Shown piece by piece: positions 13,963-22,997 of a stretch of DNA of 29,686 nt. Positions within the stretch are counted from its first letter, which is position 1; each line of letters opens with the position of its first letter. Below the pieces are notes generated by a model. That model had not been told where the DNA came from, did not search any database, and worked only from the letters and a program-made list of their open reading frames with translations. This DNA comes from Actinomycetota bacterium (GTDB taxonomy: Bacteria > Actinomycetota > Thermoleophilia > Solirubrobacterales > Solirubrobacteraceae), in NCBI GenBank assembly GCA_005888335.1, contig VAWY01000058.1:1-29686 (forward strand). The letters run 5' to 3'. The position numbers were made by a program, and so were the translations under genes.

Positions 13963-15531
13963 ATGAGCGTCACCGTGGAGAAGGAAGGCAAGGTCGGCCG
14001 CATCCAGCCGTACGACATGAGCGGCGTGTTCCGCGGCGACGACGGCATCCTCCATTACGAGGGGCTGCACCAATCGCTCGTCGAGATGCTGAAAGAGACC
14101 ACGGAGCGGGTGCCCGATCGCGAGGCGGTCACCGAGATCGGCGGCCCGTCGCTGACCTACCGCGAGTACTTCGACCGCGCGGCGCGCGTGGCCGGCGGTC
14201 TCGCCGCGGCCGGCGTCGAGCGGGGCGACCGCGTGGCCATCCGCCTGCCCAACGGCGTGGACTGGGCCGTGGCGTTCTTCGGGAGCCTGATGGCCGGCGC
14301 GATCGTCATCCCGGTCAACACCCGCTTCGCGGAGCCGGAGATCAAGTACGTGCTCGAGGACTCGCAGGCCAAGCACGTCTTCATGCCGGGCGAGGACCTG
14401 CCCGACGGCGACCCGCTCGTGTTCGACGACCTGGCGCCCGACGACGTGGCGGCGATCTTCTACACGAGCGGCACGACCGGTCAGCCCAAGGGCGCGATGA
14501 CGACGCACGAGAACTTCCTCTCGAACATCGAGACCTGCCTGCGGTCGTCGTTCCAGGGAGCCGACGAGGGCGTCCGCATGCTCATCTCCGTGCCGCTGTT
14601 CCACGTGACCGGCTGCAACAGCCAGCTGCTGGTCACCGCCCGCCTCGGGGTGCCGAGCGTCATCCTGCCGGTCTTCAACGTCAAGGACCTCCTCAAGGCC
14701 ATCGTCGAGTACCGCACGGACTGCGTCGTGGGCACGCCGGCCATCTTCTGGCTCGCGGTCAACCAGCCCAACTTCAAGGACCTCGACGTGTCCCACGTGC
14801 GCTGGGCCATCTACGGCGGCGCGCCGATGCCGCCCGACCAGGTCATCCAGATGATGAAGGACTTCCCGAACGCGCGCCTGGGCAACGGCTATGGCCTGAC
14901 CGAGACATCCTCCGTGACGACGTTCCTCCCCCACGAGTCCTGCAAGGACAGGCCCGAGACCGTCGGCTTCGCCTCCCCGGTGGCCGAGCTGCGCCTCGAG
15001 GATGCCGGGTTCGAGGGCGGCGCCGGCGAGCTGCTCGTGCGCTCTCCCCAGGTGGTCGCGGGCTACTGGCGCAAGGAGGAGGAGACGGCCAAGGCGCTGG
15101 TCGACGGCTGGTTGCACACCGGCGACGTCGCCACGATCGACCAGGACGGGTTCGTCGAGATCGTCGACCGCATCAAGGACCTCATCAACCGCGGCGGCGA
15201 GAACGTCTACTCGATCGAGGTCGAGAACGCGTTGGCGCTGCACCCCGCCGTCGCCGAGGTCTCCGTGGTCGGCGTCCCTGACGAGATGATGGGCGAGAAG
15301 GTCGGCGCCGTCGTGGTGGCGCGGGAGGGCATGGACCTCGAGCAGACCGACCTCATGGACTTCGCGGCCGAGCGTCTGGCGGACTTCAAGCTCCCGCAGT
15401 ACCTCGTCATCCAGCGCGAGGCGCTGCCGCGCAACCCCGGCGGCAAGATCATCAAGCACGAGATCCGCAGCGGCACCGACTGGGGCTCGGAGCTGCCCCG
15501 GCGCCGCACGAAGGCGAAGAGCGCAAGCTGA
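13963..15531 (+). CDS. Acyl-CoA synthetase (AMP-forming ligase), complete
   Basis: A full-length 522-residue ANL-superfamily ligase that activates a carboxylic acid with ATP to an acyl-adenylate and then to the CoA thioester. Motifs in order: YTSGTTGQPKGAM (P-loop), YGGAPM, GNGYGLTETSS, GWLHTGD, DRIKDLINRGGENVYS (hinge and C-domain) and NPGGKIIKHE with the adenylation lysine. AAGAAAGGA lies shortly before the ATG, supporting the start. A strong hairpin follows the gene. It is convergent with an ACAD11-like dehydrogenase gene. Related ligases start kinase pathways such as Lva (LvaE), and this one or the ligase at 21317 could feed hydroxyacyl-CoA to the kinases. Chain-length preference is not readable. 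It gives a good reference for what the ligase at 28994 lacks. Confidence 0.95.
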   Translation: MSVTVEKEGKVGRIQPYDMSGVFRGDDGILHYEGLHQSLVEMLKETTERVPDREAVTEIGGPSLTYREYFDRAARVAGGLAAAGVERGDRVAIRLPNGVDWAVAFFGSLMAGAIVIPVNTRFAEPEIKYVLEDSQAKHVFMPGEDLPDGDPLVFDDLAPDDVAAIFYTSGTTGQPKGAMTTHENFLSNIETCLRSSFQGADEGVRMLISVPLFHVTGCNSQLLVTARLGVPSVILPVFNVKDLLKAIVEYRTDCVVGTPAIFWLAVNQPNFKDLDVSHVRWAIYGGAPMPPDQVIQMMKDFPNARLGNGYGLTETSSVTTFLPHESCKDRPETVGFASPVAELRLEDAGFEGGAGELLVRSPQVVAGYWRKEEETAKALVDGWLHTGDVATIDQDGFVEIVDRIKDLINRGGENVYSIEVENALALHPAVAEVSVVGVPDEMMGEKVGAVVVAREGMDLEQTDLMDFAAERLADFKLPQYLVIQREALPRNPGGKIIKHEIRSGTDWGSELPRRRTKAKSAS

Positions 15532-15537
15532 AAAGCA

Positions 15538-15571
15538 GGCCGGGCGCCGCTCGGGCGAGCGGCGCCCGGCC
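15538..15571. terminator. Strong bidirectional hairpin terminator
   Basis: Perfect 15-base stem (15538-15552 with 15557-15571) closed by a GGGC tetraloop, seven bases after the ligase stop and 11 bases before the stop of the convergent dehydrogenase gene. No T-run, but a very stable stem serving both strands. Confidence 0.85.
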
Positions 15572-15581
15572 CTCCGCGGGC

Positions 15582-16808
15582 TCAGGCCTGCGCGGGAACC
15601 TTGGGCACGTGCCTGGCGAGCTCGAGCCGCCCGAGCGTGCGGCGATGGACCTCGTCGGGCCCGTCGGCCAGACGCAGCGTCCGCTGGTGCGCGTACATCT
15701 GGGCGAGCGGGAAGTCCTGCGACACGCCGCCACCGCCGTGGACCTGGATCGCCCGGTCGATGACCCGCGTCGAGACGTTGGGCACGGCGACCTTGATCGC
15801 CGCGATCTGGTTGCGCGCCACCTTGTTGTCGTAGCGGTCCATCAGCCACGCCGCGTGCAGCGTCAGCAGGCGCGCCTGGTCGATCTCGATCCTCGAGTCG
15901 GCGACCCACTCGCGGACGACGCCCTGCTCGGCCAGCGGACGGCCGAACGGCGCGCGCTCGTGTGCGCGGCGGCACATGAGCTCGAAGGCCCGCTCCGCGA
16001 CGCCGATGGCTCGCATGCAGTGGTGGATGCGCCCCGGGCCGAGGCGGGCCTGCGCGATGGCGAACCCGCCGCCCTCCTCGCCCAGCACGTTGGTCCGGGG
16101 GACGCGGACGTCCTCGTAGACGATCTCGCAGTGGCCCTCCGGATCGTTGAACCCGAAGACGAGGAGGTCGCGGACGACCGTGACGCCCGGCGTGTCCATC
16201 GGGACGAGGACCATGCTCTGCTGGCGATGGGGCGGCGCGTCGAAGTCGGTCTTGCCCATGAGGATGGCGATCTTGCACCGCTCCCTGGCGGCGCCCGAGA
16301 TCCACCACTTGCGCCCGTTGATGACGTAGTCGTCGCCGTCCGTCTCGATCCGGCACTCCACGTTGGTCGCGTCCGAGCTGGCCACCGCCGGCTCGGTCAT
16401 CGCGAAGCACGACCGGATCTCGCCCTCGAGCAGCGGACGAAGCCACTGCTGCTTCTGCTCCTCGGTCCCGAACATCGTGAGGATCTCCATGTTGCCCGTG
16501 TCCGGAGCCGCGCAGTTCAGCGCCTCGGGGGCGATGCCGCTGCGGCCGGTGATCTCGGCCAGCGGCGCGTAGTCGAGGTTGCTGAGACCGCCGCCCCACT
16601 CCGTCTCGTGGGGCAGGAACAGGTTCCAGAGGCCGCGACGGCGCGCCTCGGCCTTCAGCTCTTCCATGATCGGCGGATGGAAGTGGGGGTCGCCGGACTC
16701 CTCGATCTGCTTGTCGTAGATCGGCTCGGCCGGATAGACGTGCTCGTCCATGAACTCCAGGAGCCGCTCTCGCAGCGCCTTGGCCTGGGGACTGAGATCG
16801 AACTCCAC
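15582..16808 (-). CDS. ACAD10/11-like acyl-CoA dehydrogenase
   Basis: A 408-residue dehydrogenase of the ACAD10/ACAD11 branch, recognised by [50 protein letters not shown] and the C-terminal [16 protein letters not shown]. At the position of the usual catalytic glutamate the sequence reads ADGPDEVH, with aspartate (D382). In mammals this type of domain is fused behind an APH-fold kinase and removes the phosphate from 4-phosphoacyl-CoA. Here the kinase is separate and divergent (16966-18012), 157 bases away. GTG at 16808 is chosen because AGAGG lies eight bases upstream and the sequence EFDLSPQAK is a normal family start. Simple alpha,beta-dehydrogenation remains possible. Confidence 0.92.
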   Translation of the reverse strand: MEFDLSPQAKALRERLLEFMDEHVYPAEPIYDKQIEESGDPHFHPPIMEELKAEARRRGLWNLFLPHETEWGGGLSNLDYAPLAEITGRSGIAPEALNCAAPDTGNMEILTMFGTEEQKQQWLRPLLEGEIRSCFAMTEPAVASSDATNVECRIETDGDDYVINGRKWWISGAARERCKIAILMGKTDFDAPPHRQQSMVLVPMDTPGVTVVRDLLVFGFNDPEGHCEIVYEDVRVPRTNVLGEEGGGFAIAQARLGPGRIHHCMRAIGVAERAFELMCRRAHERAPFGRPLAEQGVVREWVADSRIEIDQARLLTLHAAWLMDRYDNKVARNQIAAIKVAVPNVSTRVIDRAIQVHGGGGVSQDFPLAQMYAHQRTLRLADGPDEVHRRTLGRLELARHVPKVPAQA

Positions 16809-16965
16809 GGCGGTTACCTCTTTTGAGCTTGCATGCGGGTTTTCCCTCAGGCTCCGCCATCGAGCCCCGCGGCGGGCGCGAGGATCGCGGGCCCGCTGTG
16901 GGGAACTCCAGCGCGGTCCTCCCGCGGGCCCCGAAGACGCAGCGGCTCGAGCGTACGGTCCGGGC
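16809..16965. promoter_or_regulatory. Divergent promoter region, dehydrogenase / kinase
   Basis: 157 bases between two divergent genes whose products probably act together. It contains a perfect ten-base palindrome GCGGGCCCGC (16887-16896) and an eight-base one CCCGCGGG (16921-16928). I cannot pick out a convincing -35/-10 pair. A shared operator is plausible, but such palindromes are common in this base composition. Confidence 0.35.
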
Positions 16966-18012
16966 ATGGGAACCGAGACGGTCAGCGGGATCGCGCGCGA
17001 CAAGGTCGACCCCTGGCTCGCCGACCACGTGGCCGGCGCCGTGCCGCCGTTCGACTACCGGCTCATCGCGGGCGGTCGCTCGAACCTCACCTACGCGGTC
17101 GGCGACAGCGACGGCCGGCGCTTCGTGCTGCGGCGGCCGCCGCTGGGCCACGTGCTCCAGTCCGCGCACGACATGGGCCGTGAGCACCGGATCATCTCCG
17201 CGCTGGCGGCGACGGCGGTGCCCGTGCCGCAGCCGCTGGCCTTCTGCCAGGACTCCGCGGTCAACGACGCGCCCTTCTACGTGATGGACTTCGTCGAGGG
17301 CTTCGTCCTCGACGACGCGCAGGACGCCGAGCGCCATCTCGACGAGGCGGCGCGCGCGCAGGCGAGCGGGTCGCTCATCGACGTGCTCGTGGAGCTGCAT
17401 GCCGTCGACCCCGACGCCGTCGGGCTCGGCGACCTCGGCCGCAAGGCGGGCTACGTCGAGCGCCAGTTGCGCCGCTGGCACGCCCAGTTCGAGAAGTCCA
17501 AGAGCCGGGATATCCCGGCCATGGATGAGGTGCACCGCCGCCTCGCGTCGCACGTGCCGCCGCAGCGGCGAACCGGCATCGTGCATGGGGACTACCGCCT
17601 GGGCAACTGCCTCGTCGGTGCGGACGGGACGATTCGCGCGGTGCTCGACTGGGAGTTGTGCACGTTGGGCGACCCGCTCGCCGACCTCGGCTGGACTGTC
17701 GCGTGGTGGATCGAGGCCGGCGAGAGCTCCGACCACCTGCGTCGGAGCGTCCCCAGCATGGCGCCTGGCTTCGCGACGCGCGCGGCCCTTGTCGAGCGCT
17801 ACGCCGAGCGCAGCGGCGCGGACAGCGGCGAGCTGGACTTCTTCGTGGCTCTGGCCCTGTGGAAGCTGGCGTGCATCGCCGAGGGCGTCCACGCGCGCTA
17901 CGGCGCCGGCGTCATGGGCGACGACGCAACGGCGACCGACATGCAGGCCTTCGGCGAGCAGGTTGAGAGGCTCGCCGACGCGGCGCTCGCGCGGTGCGAG
18001 CGGATGGAGTGA
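16966..18012 (+). CDS. LvaA/ACAD10-11 N-domain-like acyl-CoA hydroxyl kinase, copy 2
   Basis: A 348-residue APH-fold kinase. [10 protein letters not shown] forms the nucleotide-binding loop, RRFVLRRPP the strand with the ATP-contacting residues, REHRII the helix glutamate, HGDYRLGN (H207, D209, N214) the catalytic loop and [19 protein letters not shown] (D228) the metal site. The blocks [20 protein letters not shown] and YGAGVMGDD are those of the ACAD10/11 kinase domain rather than of antibiotic kinases. It is divergent from the ACAD11-like dehydrogenase, so the pair looks like a split version of the mammalian fusion. No DUF6285 partner is nearby. About two thirds of residues match copy 3 by eye. 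The ATG lacks an obvious ribosome binding site. Confidence 0.92.
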   Translation: MGTETVSGIARDKVDPWLADHVAGAVPPFDYRLIAGGRSNLTYAVGDSDGRRFVLRRPPLGHVLQSAHDMGREHRIISALAATAVPVPQPLAFCQDSAVNDAPFYVMDFVEGFVLDDAQDAERHLDEAARAQASGSLIDVLVELHAVDPDAVGLGDLGRKAGYVERQLRRWHAQFEKSKSRDIPAMDEVHRRLASHVPPQRRTGIVHGDYRLGNCLVGADGTIRAVLDWELCTLGDPLADLGWTVAWWIEAGESSDHLRRSVPSMAPGFATRAALVERYAERSGADSGELDFFVALALWKLACIAEGVHARYGAGVMGDDATATDMQAFGEQVERLADAALARCERME

Positions 18013-18013
18013 G

Positions 18014-18045
18014 CGGGCCCCTCCGCGTCTCCGAGAAGGGGCCCG
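18014..18045. terminator. Hairpin between convergent kinase and hydrolase genes
   Basis: CGGGCCCCT (18014-18022) pairs with AGGGGCCCG (18037-18045), a nine-base stem with a 14-base loop, immediately after the kinase stop and before the hydrolase stop at 18058. Confidence 0.75.
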
Positions 18046-18057
18046 GCGCCGGGCTGC

Positions 18058-19077
18058 CTACTTGATCGCGATCGGGTTCAGGGGTGAGCCCGAGGCGTTG
18101 GTCAGGTTGAGCGGCTGGGCGGCGACGAAGAACTCGTAGCGGCCGTCGTTGGCGCAGTCCTCGGCGATCGCGTCGAGGTGCCAGATCTCGCCGAGCGACA
18201 GGCCGAGGTCGCGGATCAGCCGCGCATGGACGGGATAGGCGTGCTCGAACGGCTCCTCGTGCGGCTCGACCTCGATGGCGATGTTGTCCATCGCGACGGC
18301 CGCGATGGACTTCTCGTAGATCCAGTCGACGCAGCGCATCGACAGCCCCGGGGCCGCCTCGAAGAACTTGAGCTTCTCCTCGCCCGTCTGCAGCGTGTAC
18401 CACCACGGCACGTGACCGGTGCGGACGATCATGATGTCGCCCTCGCGGATCTCGACGCCCTCGGCCGCGATGACCTCGTCGAGCTCCTCGGGCATGATCG
18501 CGTAGCCGCCCTCGAGCCGGTCGACGCCCTTGTGGCGGGCGACGTCGAGCAGCACGGCGCGGCTGCAGAGCGTCTCCTTCTGGTTGTGGATGGAGCAGCG
18601 GTGGGCGCCGCCGATCGTCTCGACGTTGCCGAGCCAGAAGCCGTTGAACATCGCGTCGGCGTAGGCGAAGTGCGACAGGCCGTCCCACTGGGTCGACCCC
18701 TGGATCGCCATGTTGATGTAATCGTCGGTGGCCTGGGCCTTCGGATAGACGTCGCTGAGCGCGGTGCCCGCGATCATGTCGGCGCCCGTGTATCCCCAGT
18801 AGTGCTGGATGCCCGGGCGGGTGGGATGGACGGGACCGGTGGCGTCGAGCGGGATCGCCATGCTGATGATCCGGCCGTCCTGGATCAGGTCCTTGGCCTC
18901 TCGGACCTTCTCCGGCGTGATGAAGTTCGTGGTCCCTCGCTGATCGAGCTCGCCCCACCGGCCCCAGTTGTTGGGCTCGCGGTCGTTGACGAGCCCGACG
19001 ATCTTGCCGTCGTCGTCGACCTCGTAATCGGGCGGCTTGTAACCAAGCGACCAGGTTCCCCATTCCTTCCGTCCCAC
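18058..19077 (-). CDS. Cyclase-family metal-dependent hydrolase, copy 2
   Basis: A 339-residue paralogue of the hydrolase at 6833-7846, with most blocks shared: VNDREPNNWGRWGELDQRGT, PLDATGPVHPTRPGI, QGSTQWDGLSH, NGFWLGNVE, DRLEGGYAI, REGDIMIVRTGHVPWWY and a near-identical C-terminus ending PLNPIAIK. The metal motif carries the same glutamines at the usual histidine positions. I chose GTG at 19077: GGAGG lies eight bases upstream, and the protein then begins MGRK, aligning with MGRD of copy 1. A GTG two codons earlier would sit only two bases from the ribosome binding site. It has no adjacent PucR-type regulator, unlike copy 1. Convergent with kinase copy 2 and divergent from the large plus-strand cluster. 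Confidence 0.88.
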   Translation of the reverse strand: MGRKEWGTWSLGYKPPDYEVDDDGKIVGLVNDREPNNWGRWGELDQRGTTNFITPEKVREAKDLIQDGRIISMAIPLDATGPVHPTRPGIQHYWGYTGADMIAGTALSDVYPKAQATDDYINMAIQGSTQWDGLSHFAYADAMFNGFWLGNVETIGGAHRCSIHNQKETLCSRAVLLDVARHKGVDRLEGGYAIMPEELDEVIAAEGVEIREGDIMIVRTGHVPWWYTLQTGEEKLKFFEAAPGLSMRCVDWIYEKSIAAVAMDNIAIEVEPHEEPFEHAYPVHARLIRDLGLSLGEIWHLDAIAEDCANDGRYEFFVAAQPLNLTNASGSPLNPIAIK

Positions 19078-19457
19078 GGGCACCGCCTCCTTCGATCGAG
19101 ATGGGCACTGGGCAAAACGAACACGCGGCGTGGCGGCCGGCGGCAGCCCGTTCGCCGGGGCGGAACCTACGCCGGGGCGCCGCCCGGCGGCCGGCGCGAG
19201 CGAGGCCGCGATGTCGAAACCTCCAAACCGAACAGGCGCGTTACGGCGGCGTCGAGCCCGTCGTAGGAGCGCTGGAGGCAGTCGCGGTACATGTCGGGAT
19301 CCGGCGCGGCGACGTCCGCTGAGGGGGTTCGAGCCTGGCGCGGGCTCCTACCCGCCGCCCTGCCGCGGCAAGCGTCCCCGCACCTCCTTGGCGGATCCGA
19401 CAAAGGACGTCGCCCAGTCCCGGCCGGGCGGGAGCGCCGTCACCCAGACTGGTCACC
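19078..19457. other. 380-base divergent intergenic region with a possible regulator remnant
   Basis: The region lies between hydrolase copy 2 (minus) and the crotonase (plus). It holds no complete gene that I can support. On the minus strand around 19207-19292 a frame reads MYRDCLQRSYDGLDAAVTRL and FGLEVS, with coding-like third positions. It resembles the final helix of a TetR-type regulator and could be the tail of a lost one, but there is no DNA-binding part. The rest is GC-rich leader sequence. Promoters for both flanking genes must lie here; I could not assign them. Confidence 0.35.
19086..19090 (-). promoter_or_regulatory. Ribosome binding site deciding hydrolase copy 2 start
   Basis: GGAGG on the minus strand, eight bases before GTG at 19077 but only two bases before the alternative GTG at 19083. 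Its position supports the downstream start. Confidence 0.6.
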
Positions 19458-20252
19458 ATGTTCACCTCCGACCCCGTGCGCACGAGCGACTGCGTCACCT
19501 ACCACGTGGATGACCATGTCGCGGTCATCACGATCGACCGGCCGCAGGCGCGCAACGCAGTGAGCCCCGAGGTCGCTCAGGGCATCGAGGCGGCGATCGA
19601 CGCCGCCGAGGCCGACGAGGACGTCTGGGTCGCCGTGCTCGCCGGGACGCCGCCCGTGTTCTGCGCCGGCGCCGACCTCAAGGCCATCCACGAGGGTCGC
19701 GCCGCCGACCTGTCGACCGCGCGCGGAGGCTTTGGCGGCGTCGCCCGCCGCGAGCGTTCCAAGCCGCTCATCGCGGCCGTCGAGGGAGCAGCGCTCGCCG
19801 GCGGCACGGAGATCGTCCTCGCGTGCGATCTCGTGGTCGCCGCCGAGGACGCGCGCTTCGGGGTCCCCGAGGTCAAGCGCGGGCTGATCGCCGCGGCGGG
19901 CGGGCTCTTCCGCCTCGGCCGCAAGATCCCGCTGAACCTGGCGATGGAGTGCGTCCTCACCGGCGACCCGATCGACGCGCCGTTCGCCCATCGCCACGGG
20001 CTCGTCAACTCGCTGTGCGCACCCGGCGAGGCGCTCCAGACCGCGGTCGGCCTGGCGCACCGAATCACCGCCAACGCGCCGCTGGCGGTCCGCGAGTCGC
20101 GATCGATCGTCCTGGACTGTACGGGCGTCGACGACGCGGAGGCCTGGCGGCGCAGCGAGGAGAGCGCTGACCGGGTGTTCGCCTCCGAGGACGTCCGCGA
20201 GGGCGTCGCCGCGTTCCTCGAGAAGCGCGCGCCGGCCTGGACCGGGCGCTAG
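19458..20252 (+). CDS. Enoyl-CoA hydratase/isomerase family protein
   Basis: A complete 264-residue crotonase. ITIDRPQARNAVSPE is the N-terminal CoA loop, VFCAGADLKAI the first oxyanion block and AAVEGAALAGGTEIVLACDLVVAAEDARFG the second. The first catalytic glutamate is present (E118), but the second position reads KRGLIAAAGGL with alanine (about A147). Single-glutamate members are common in actinomycetes and may hydrate, isomerise or hydrolyse acyl-CoA. It starts the plus-strand cluster, with ATG at 19458, and ends ten bases before the quinone-oxidoreductase-like gene, so co-transcription is likely. Compared with the shortened hydratase at 2957, nothing is missing. Confidence 0.92.
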   Translation: MFTSDPVRTSDCVTYHVDDHVAVITIDRPQARNAVSPEVAQGIEAAIDAAEADEDVWVAVLAGTPPVFCAGADLKAIHEGRAADLSTARGGFGGVARRERSKPLIAAVEGAALAGGTEIVLACDLVVAAEDARFGVPEVKRGLIAAAGGLFRLGRKIPLNLAMECVLTGDPIDAPFAHRHGLVNSLCAPGEALQTAVGLAHRITANAPLAVRESRSIVLDCTGVDDAEAWRRSEESADRVFASEDVREGVAAFLEKRAPAWTGR

Positions 20253-20262
20253 GCGGCCCGCG

Positions 20263-21225
20263 GTGCGCGCGCTTCAGCTGCAGGCCCTCGAGGGACCCGC
20301 CGGCTTCGCCGTCGTCGACCTACCCGCCCCCGCCGACGACGAGTGGGTGACGATCGACGTGCACGCCGCCGGCGTCAGCTTCCCTGATCTCCTCATGAGC
20401 CGCGGGCGCTATCAGCTCCGCCCGGACCTCCCGGCGGTCCTCGGTTCGGAGGTGGCCGGAACCGTTCGGTCCGCACCGCCCGGCCACCCCCTGGGACCCG
20501 GCGATCGGGTCTGGGCGACGATGGAGCTCGGCGGCTTCGCGGAGGTGGTCGCGGCGCCGCCGGACCAGGTCTTCCCGCTGCCCAACGACCTGAGCTTCGA
20601 GGAGGGCGCCTCGCTCGGGGTCAACTTCCTGACCGCGGTGTTCGCACTCGGGCGGCGCGGCGCACTCCGGGCCGGCGAGACCGTCCTCGTCCTCGGCGCC
20701 GCCGGCGGGCTCGGGACCGCGACCATCGGCGTGGCCAAGACGCTCGGCGCGCGCGTGGTGGCGGTCGTGTCCACGCCGGAGAAGGCAGCGACGGCGGAGG
20801 CCGCGGGTGCGGACGAGGTCGTCGTCGGGAAGGATTGGCGCGACGCGGTGCTCGAGCACACAGATGGTCGTGGCGCCGAGCTCGTGGCCGATGTCGTCGG
20901 GGGCGCCGCGACGCTCCAAGCGGTCAGGGCGGCCGCCCCGGAGGGACGTGTGCTCGTGCTCGGCTTCACGTCGGGAGAGATCCCGTCGATCGCGACCAAC
21001 CGGCTCCTTCTGCGCAACGTGAGCCTCATCGGCGTCGGCCTCGGTGCGCTGACGACAACGCTTCCCGATCTCCTTGCCGAGACGGTCGCCGAGCTCCGCC
21101 GGCTGCTCGAGCGCGGCCTGCGCCCGGTGGTCGGCGGAACGGTGCCGCTCGAGCGCGGCGCCGACGCGGTCCGGCGGCTCGAGGACAGGACCGCGCAGGG
21201 GAAGATCGTCCTGACGGTCGGATGA
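20263..21225 (+). CDS. Zinc-independent NADPH:quinone oxidoreductase-like MDR protein
   Basis: A 320-residue medium-chain reductase without the structural-zinc cysteines. HAAGVSFPDLLMSRGRYQ and PAVLGSEVAGTV are the N-terminal family blocks, VLGAAGGLGTATIGVAKTLGA is the NAD(P)-binding motif, and VPLERGADAVRRLEDRTAQGKIVLTVG the typical end. Such enzymes reduce quinones or the double bond of enones and enoyl-CoAs. GTG at 20263 is the start, ten bases after the crotonase stop. Its neighbours (crotonase, acyl-CoA ligase, kinase) suggest an enoyl or enone reductase in the same pathway rather than general quinone detoxification. Between its stop and the next ligase are about 90 bases without a feature I can name. 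Confidence 0.9.
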   Translation: MRALQLQALEGPAGFAVVDLPAPADDEWVTIDVHAAGVSFPDLLMSRGRYQLRPDLPAVLGSEVAGTVRSAPPGHPLGPGDRVWATMELGGFAEVVAAPPDQVFPLPNDLSFEEGASLGVNFLTAVFALGRRGALRAGETVLVLGAAGGLGTATIGVAKTLGARVVAVVSTPEKAATAEAAGADEVVVGKDWRDAVLEHTDGRGAELVADVVGGAATLQAVRAAAPEGRVLVLGFTSGEIPSIATNRLLLRNVSLIGVGLGALTTTLPDLLAETVAELRRLLERGLRPVVGGTVPLERGADAVRRLEDRTAQGKIVLTVG

Positions 21226-21316
21226 CCGCCGACCGCCTGCGGCGTTTGGCCGAATGAACAATGTCGGCGCACGCGAGGCGTCCGCGCGCCGCCGGCCGCC
21301 GCTAGTGAAAGCGCCC

Positions 21317-22909
21317 ATGACCGTCACCGCCGATCCCGCCATGGCCGCGCTCGAGCGCTCGCGGCGCCTGGTCCTGCCCGAGCTCATCTCGCGCAGCGCG
21401 CACCTGCACCCGGACAAGCCCGCGCTGATCTTCCGGGACGACGCGCTCACCTACGCGCAGCTCGACGAGCGCACGAACCGCCTTGCCAACGCGCTGGTCG
21501 AGCGCGGCGTCCGGCGCGGCGACAGCGTCGCGGTCCTCATGCTGAACCGGCTCGAGTTCGTCGAGGCCTTCTTCGGCTGCCACAAGGCCGGTGCCACCCC
21601 CGTCCCCGTGAACTTCCGCCTCGTCCAGGACGAGGTCGACTACATCATCGAGAACTCGGGCGCGGTCGGGGTCATCGCCGACGAGGACCTCGCCGAGCGT
21701 GCCGCCTCGGCCGCGGCCAACGTCGACGCCGTGCGCTTCCACCTGGCCGTCGGCGCCGCGCCGGCGAGCGCGGAGCCGTACGAGGACGTGCTCGCGGCGG
21801 CGTCCGCCGATGACCCGGCGGTGCTCGTGGAGGAGGACGACGTGGCGTCGCTGATGTACACGTCAGGGACGACGGGGCGGCCGAAGGGCGCGATGCTGAC
21901 GCACCAGAACCTCTTCGCGCAGACCGTCAACTGGACCCACGAGGTCGGCGGCGTCAGCCACGAGGCCGTCTGGCGCGCCGGGGCGCCGCTGTTCCACATC
22001 GCCGGCGTGGCCGGCATCCTCCCGTTCCTGTGGCTCGGCGGCACGGCGGTGCTCGCGCCGGCCACCGAGTTCGACGCCGGCGCGGCGATCGAGGAACTGC
22101 GCCTGCGGCGCGTCACGCACACGTTCTTCGTGCCGACGCAGTGGGACATCGTCTGCCGGCACCCGGAGGCCTCGTCGCTCGCCTCGACGCTGCGGGTGGC
22201 GATCTGGGGCGCGTCGCCCGCCACGCGGGCGACGCTCGAGCGGATGAGCGAGACGCTGCGGGGCGTCGACATCCTCTCGAACTTCGGCCAGACCGAGATG
22301 TCGCCGAGCACGACGTGGCTGAAGGGCGACGACGCGATCCGCAAGATGGGCTCGGTCGGGCGGCGGTCGATCAACGTCGAGGTGCGCATCGTCGACGACG
22401 AGATGCGCGACGTGCCGCGCGGGGACGTCGGCGAGATCGTGTACCGCGGTCCCACGGTGATGAAGGGCTACTTCGGCAACGAGCAAGCCACGGCCGAGGC
22501 GTTCGCGGGCGGCTGGTTCCACAGCGGCGACCTCGTCCGCGAGGACGCGGATGGCTACATCTACGTCGTCGACCGCAAGAAGGACATGATCATCTCGGGC
22601 GGCGAGAACGTCTATCCGGCCGAAGTCGAGACCGTGCTGCGCGCCCATGGGGGGGTCGCCGACGTTGCAGTGATCGGGCTGGCGCATCCGAGGTGGGTCG
22701 AGACGCCGTTCGCCGTCGTCGTGAGGGCCCCGGGGTCCGGGGTGACCGAGCGCGAACTCATCGATCACTGCCGCGAGCACCTCGCCGGCTACAAGAAGCC
22801 GTCCGGCGTCGTGTTCGTCGACGAGCTGCCGCGCAACGCCGGCGGGAAGGTCCTCAAGCGCGCCCTGCGCGAGACGTACGCCGACCGGTCGGCGAGCTTC
22901 GGTGCCTGA
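21317..22909 (+). CDS. Acyl-CoA synthetase (AMP-forming ligase) of the kinase/transporter cluster
   Basis: A complete 530-residue ANL ligase. LMYTSGTTGRPKGAML is the P-loop, SNFGQTEMSPST the adenine/aryl block, GGWFHSGDLV the aspartate motif, DRKKDMIISGGENVYPAEVE the hinge and C-domain, and LPRNAGGKVLKRALRE the catalytic lysine. It is of the FadD/CaiC-like medium-chain type. I chose the ATG at 21317 since ERSRRLVLPELISRSAHLHP aligns with normal starts; an ATG at 21254 would add 21 unusual residues. It precedes kinase copy 3 by 88 bases. Ligase then kinase is the order expected if the acid is first activated and its hydroxyl then phosphorylated. The ligase fragment at 28994 is a near relative in its N-domain (NALxERG, VPxNFRLVxDEV). 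Confidence 0.94.
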   Translation: MTVTADPAMAALERSRRLVLPELISRSAHLHPDKPALIFRDDALTYAQLDERTNRLANALVERGVRRGDSVAVLMLNRLEFVEAFFGCHKAGATPVPVNFRLVQDEVDYIIENSGAVGVIADEDLAERAASAAANVDAVRFHLAVGAAPASAEPYEDVLAAASADDPAVLVEEDDVASLMYTSGTTGRPKGAMLTHQNLFAQTVNWTHEVGGVSHEAVWRAGAPLFHIAGVAGILPFLWLGGTAVLAPATEFDAGAAIEELRLRRVTHTFFVPTQWDIVCRHPEASSLASTLRVAIWGASPATRATLERMSETLRGVDILSNFGQTEMSPSTTWLKGDDAIRKMGSVGRRSINVEVRIVDDEMRDVPRGDVGEIVYRGPTVMKGYFGNEQATAEAFAGGWFHSGDLVREDADGYIYVVDRKKDMIISGGENVYPAEVETVLRAHGGVADVAVIGLAHPRWVETPFAVVVRAPGSGVTERELIDHCREHLAGYKKPSGVVFVDELPRNAGGKVLKRALRETYADRSASFGA

Positions 22910-22997
22910 CGCCGACATCGGCGCTTGGACGGACCGACAACGGCCGCCGCGTCGACAGGTCTGCGCGGCCCCGGTTCCACCTAGCGTTGCTGCCGCC

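Noticed and set aside
12187..17892. A 1,901-codon open frame on the minus strand
   Set aside because: It runs antisense or out of frame through well-supported genes on both strands; its arginine/alanine-rich, repetitive composition is the usual shadow of high-GC coding DNA.
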